52,578 nt of DNA from Hallerella porci (GTDB lineage Bacteria; Fibrobacterota; Fibrobacteria; Fibrobacterales; Fibrobacteraceae). The stretch lies in assembly GCF_003148885.1 (NCBI RefSeq), contig NZ_QGHD01000004.1, forward strand, positions 95,208 through 147,785, given 5' to 3'. Numbering within the stretch: position 1 is the first letter of the stretch; every line of letters begins with the position of its first letter. The translations under genes and the position numbers were made by a program. Positions 51,755 through 52,578 of this stretch are shown one piece after another. Below the pieces are notes generated by a model, which saw only the letters and a list, made by a program, of their open reading frames with translations, made no database searches and was not told where the DNA came from.

Positions 51755-52223
51755 AATTATCATCCATTTTAGAGTTTAAACAAGAACTGTACAGCGAATA
51801 CAGTCAATTAGTAAAAAACATCAGCAGATTTTAGTTAACGACTAACTGATTTGTCTTGATGTTCAAACATTTTGATCGTCGTAAAACGACGAAAGGATTT
51901 TTATATCAAGACAAATCGTTGACAGATTAAGCCTTTGTGTACCTTCTACTTTTGAGGAGGATTCACATGGGAACAAGTAAACCGGGGCGCTATATGAATA
52001 CGAAAGGAAGCGCCAGAACAATGAGTCAATTTGCATTGGTTCATGCATCAGAAGGCAGATTTACCAAACCGCAGAAGTCTGCAATAAAATTACGACTTGC
52101 TGCTGGTGGACATAGTCAAAAAGGATTAGAGTTGCTCCAAAAATACGGAATAGAGTATAACATCGTAAAAATATATTCAAATGGAGTTCGCGTTGGAAAT
52201 ATTCCAAACCACAAAGAAAAGCA
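51721..52223 (+). repeat. Direct duplication, copy 2
   Basis: Second copy of the segment at 50661-51162. Homology stops at about 52223, where an IS256-type end begins. Confidence 0.85.
51786..51915 (+). ncRNA. Structured leader upstream of EndoU toxin, copy 2
   Basis: Same three hairpins as copy 1. The first stem is ACTGTA/TACAGT (C-G became A-T). The second keeps pairing with a G-C to G-U change. The nested inner stem is TCGTCGT/ACGACGA (T-A became C-G). The outer stem is longer: TTTGTCTTGAT/ATCAAGACAAA. Confidence 0.5.
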
Positions 52224-52239
52224 CGGTTCTGTCAAATAA
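51967..52239 (+). pseudogene. EndoU toxin second copy, truncated by IS256-type end
   Basis: The first about 80 residues match the intact EndoU gene almost exactly (MGTSKPGRYMNTKGSA, AAGGHSQKGLELL, NGVRVGNIPNH). The frame then runs into foreign sequence (KEKHGSVK and stop). The WFP and GTYKGVRVG parts are lost, so the product should be inactive. It has the same strong ribosome binding site. Confidence 0.8.
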
Positions 52240-52578
52240 ACTGTGTCATTTAGTTTTTGTTAGCTAAAAAAAGAGCTTTGAAATTTCAAAATTGAAGAAG
52301 CGAAAAGCAAAATCAAAGCGTTGTTTTTTCAACTCGATTTTGTCTTTGCGACAACTTCAAATTTCTCCTTTTGAAGCAATTCAAATATAATAAGAAATGA
52401 TAAAATTGTCATTCCTTGTTTGAAAAATCATCCAATTAAAGTTTTTGTGTTTCCGTTTGGGGGCGGAGAAAATTCATTTTGGAATTGGTCTTTGGAAACA
52501 CGGATTCTATTGCGTCCGGAAAGCCTGAAAGTCCGTCTACACAAGCGATGAGAATGTCTTCCACTCCGCGATTTTTCA
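52225..52578 (-). mobile_element. Remnant of an IS256-family insertion sequence, partial
   Basis: Homology between the toxin copies stops at about 52223. The sequence then reads GGTTCTGTC, with CTGTGTC 15 bases further on, resembling IS256-family terminal repeats. A transposase fragment follows on the minus strand. The stretch 52250-52435 holds no gene that I recognise. The other end lies beyond the window. Confidence 0.55.
52436..52578 (-). pseudogene. IS256-family (Mutator-type) transposase fragment
   Basis: Reading from the right edge, the frame gives [20 protein letters not shown] followed by [10 protein letters not shown], the hallmark segment around the second catalytic Asp of IS256 transposases. 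After VFPKT it departs from the family ([16 protein letters not shown], stop). The roughly 150 C-terminal residues with the catalytic Glu are therefore missing and the enzyme is dead. The N-terminal part lies beyond the window. Confidence 0.8.

Noticed and set aside
50772-52048. Pair of similar minus-strand small frames across the two EndoU leaders
   Set aside because: Their similarity is explained by the direct duplication of leader and toxin 5' end; neither has a ribosome binding site.
1-52578. CRISPR arrays, rRNA and tRNA genes
   Set aside because: No regularly spaced short repeats, no rRNA-like conserved blocks and no cloverleaf with the expected T-loop sequence were seen.

Overview
The window reads as a chromosomal segment of a Fibrobacterota bacterium (Fibrobacter/Hallerella-like). 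The main reason is a pair of tandem lipoproteins carrying the FISUMP domain (Fibrobacter succinogenes major paralogous domain). A giant secreted protein with CBM3-like modules, a complete-looking aryl polyene pigment locus and a Gram-negative cell envelope fit this. Species cannot be named from the sequence alone.

Layout. (1) 1-13.2 kb, minus strand: a sensorless sigma54-type activator, a 3763-residue secreted multidomain protein and two FISUMP lipoproteins, packed as one operon. (2) 13.3-17.1 kb, plus strand: aspartokinase lysC followed by three aryl polyene (APE) genes. (3) 17.1-29.2 kb, minus strand: the main APE operon, with two ACPs, a membrane/AMP-ligase/dehydratase triple fusion, glycosyltransferase, two acyltransferase families (the second in region 2), thioesterase, LolA-like carrier, MMPL exporter, lipoprotein, two ketosynthases, dehydratase and ketoreductase. 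The two APE transcription units converge and share a TTAA stop. Together they should build a polyene on an aromatic starter, attach it to a lipid and move it to the outer membrane. (4) 29.3-43.7 kb: housekeeping genes aqpZ, lysA, a histone-H1-like/CBM48 fusion, rpe, a Nudix/PNPOx fusion, a ClC channel, corA, a one-piece secDF, GH13 and malQ alpha-glucan enzymes, and an AT-hook protein. (5) 43.8-49.0 kb: an AlkD-like DNA glycosylase, then an operon of a taurine/sulfonate-type ABC importer (permease and ATPase only), a class III aminotransferase and a MetY-like sulfhydrylase.

(6) 49.3-52.6 kb is accessory. It has a truncated GNAT remnant, an HTH/ImmA-type metallopeptidase pair under a canonical promoter with an inverted-repeat operator, an EndoU-type toxin with a small acidic putative immunity gene, and a second copy of the toxin unit cut off by the end of an IS256-family element. 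Both toxin copies are preceded by a leader of about 190 nt. Its hairpins keep pairing through compensating base changes between the copies.

The strongest candidates for new biology are the EndoU module with its covarying leader, the H1-like/CBM48 fusion, the sigma54-activator/giant-protein/FISUMP operon and the fused APE enzyme. All family assignments come from recognising motifs by eye; no database search was run.
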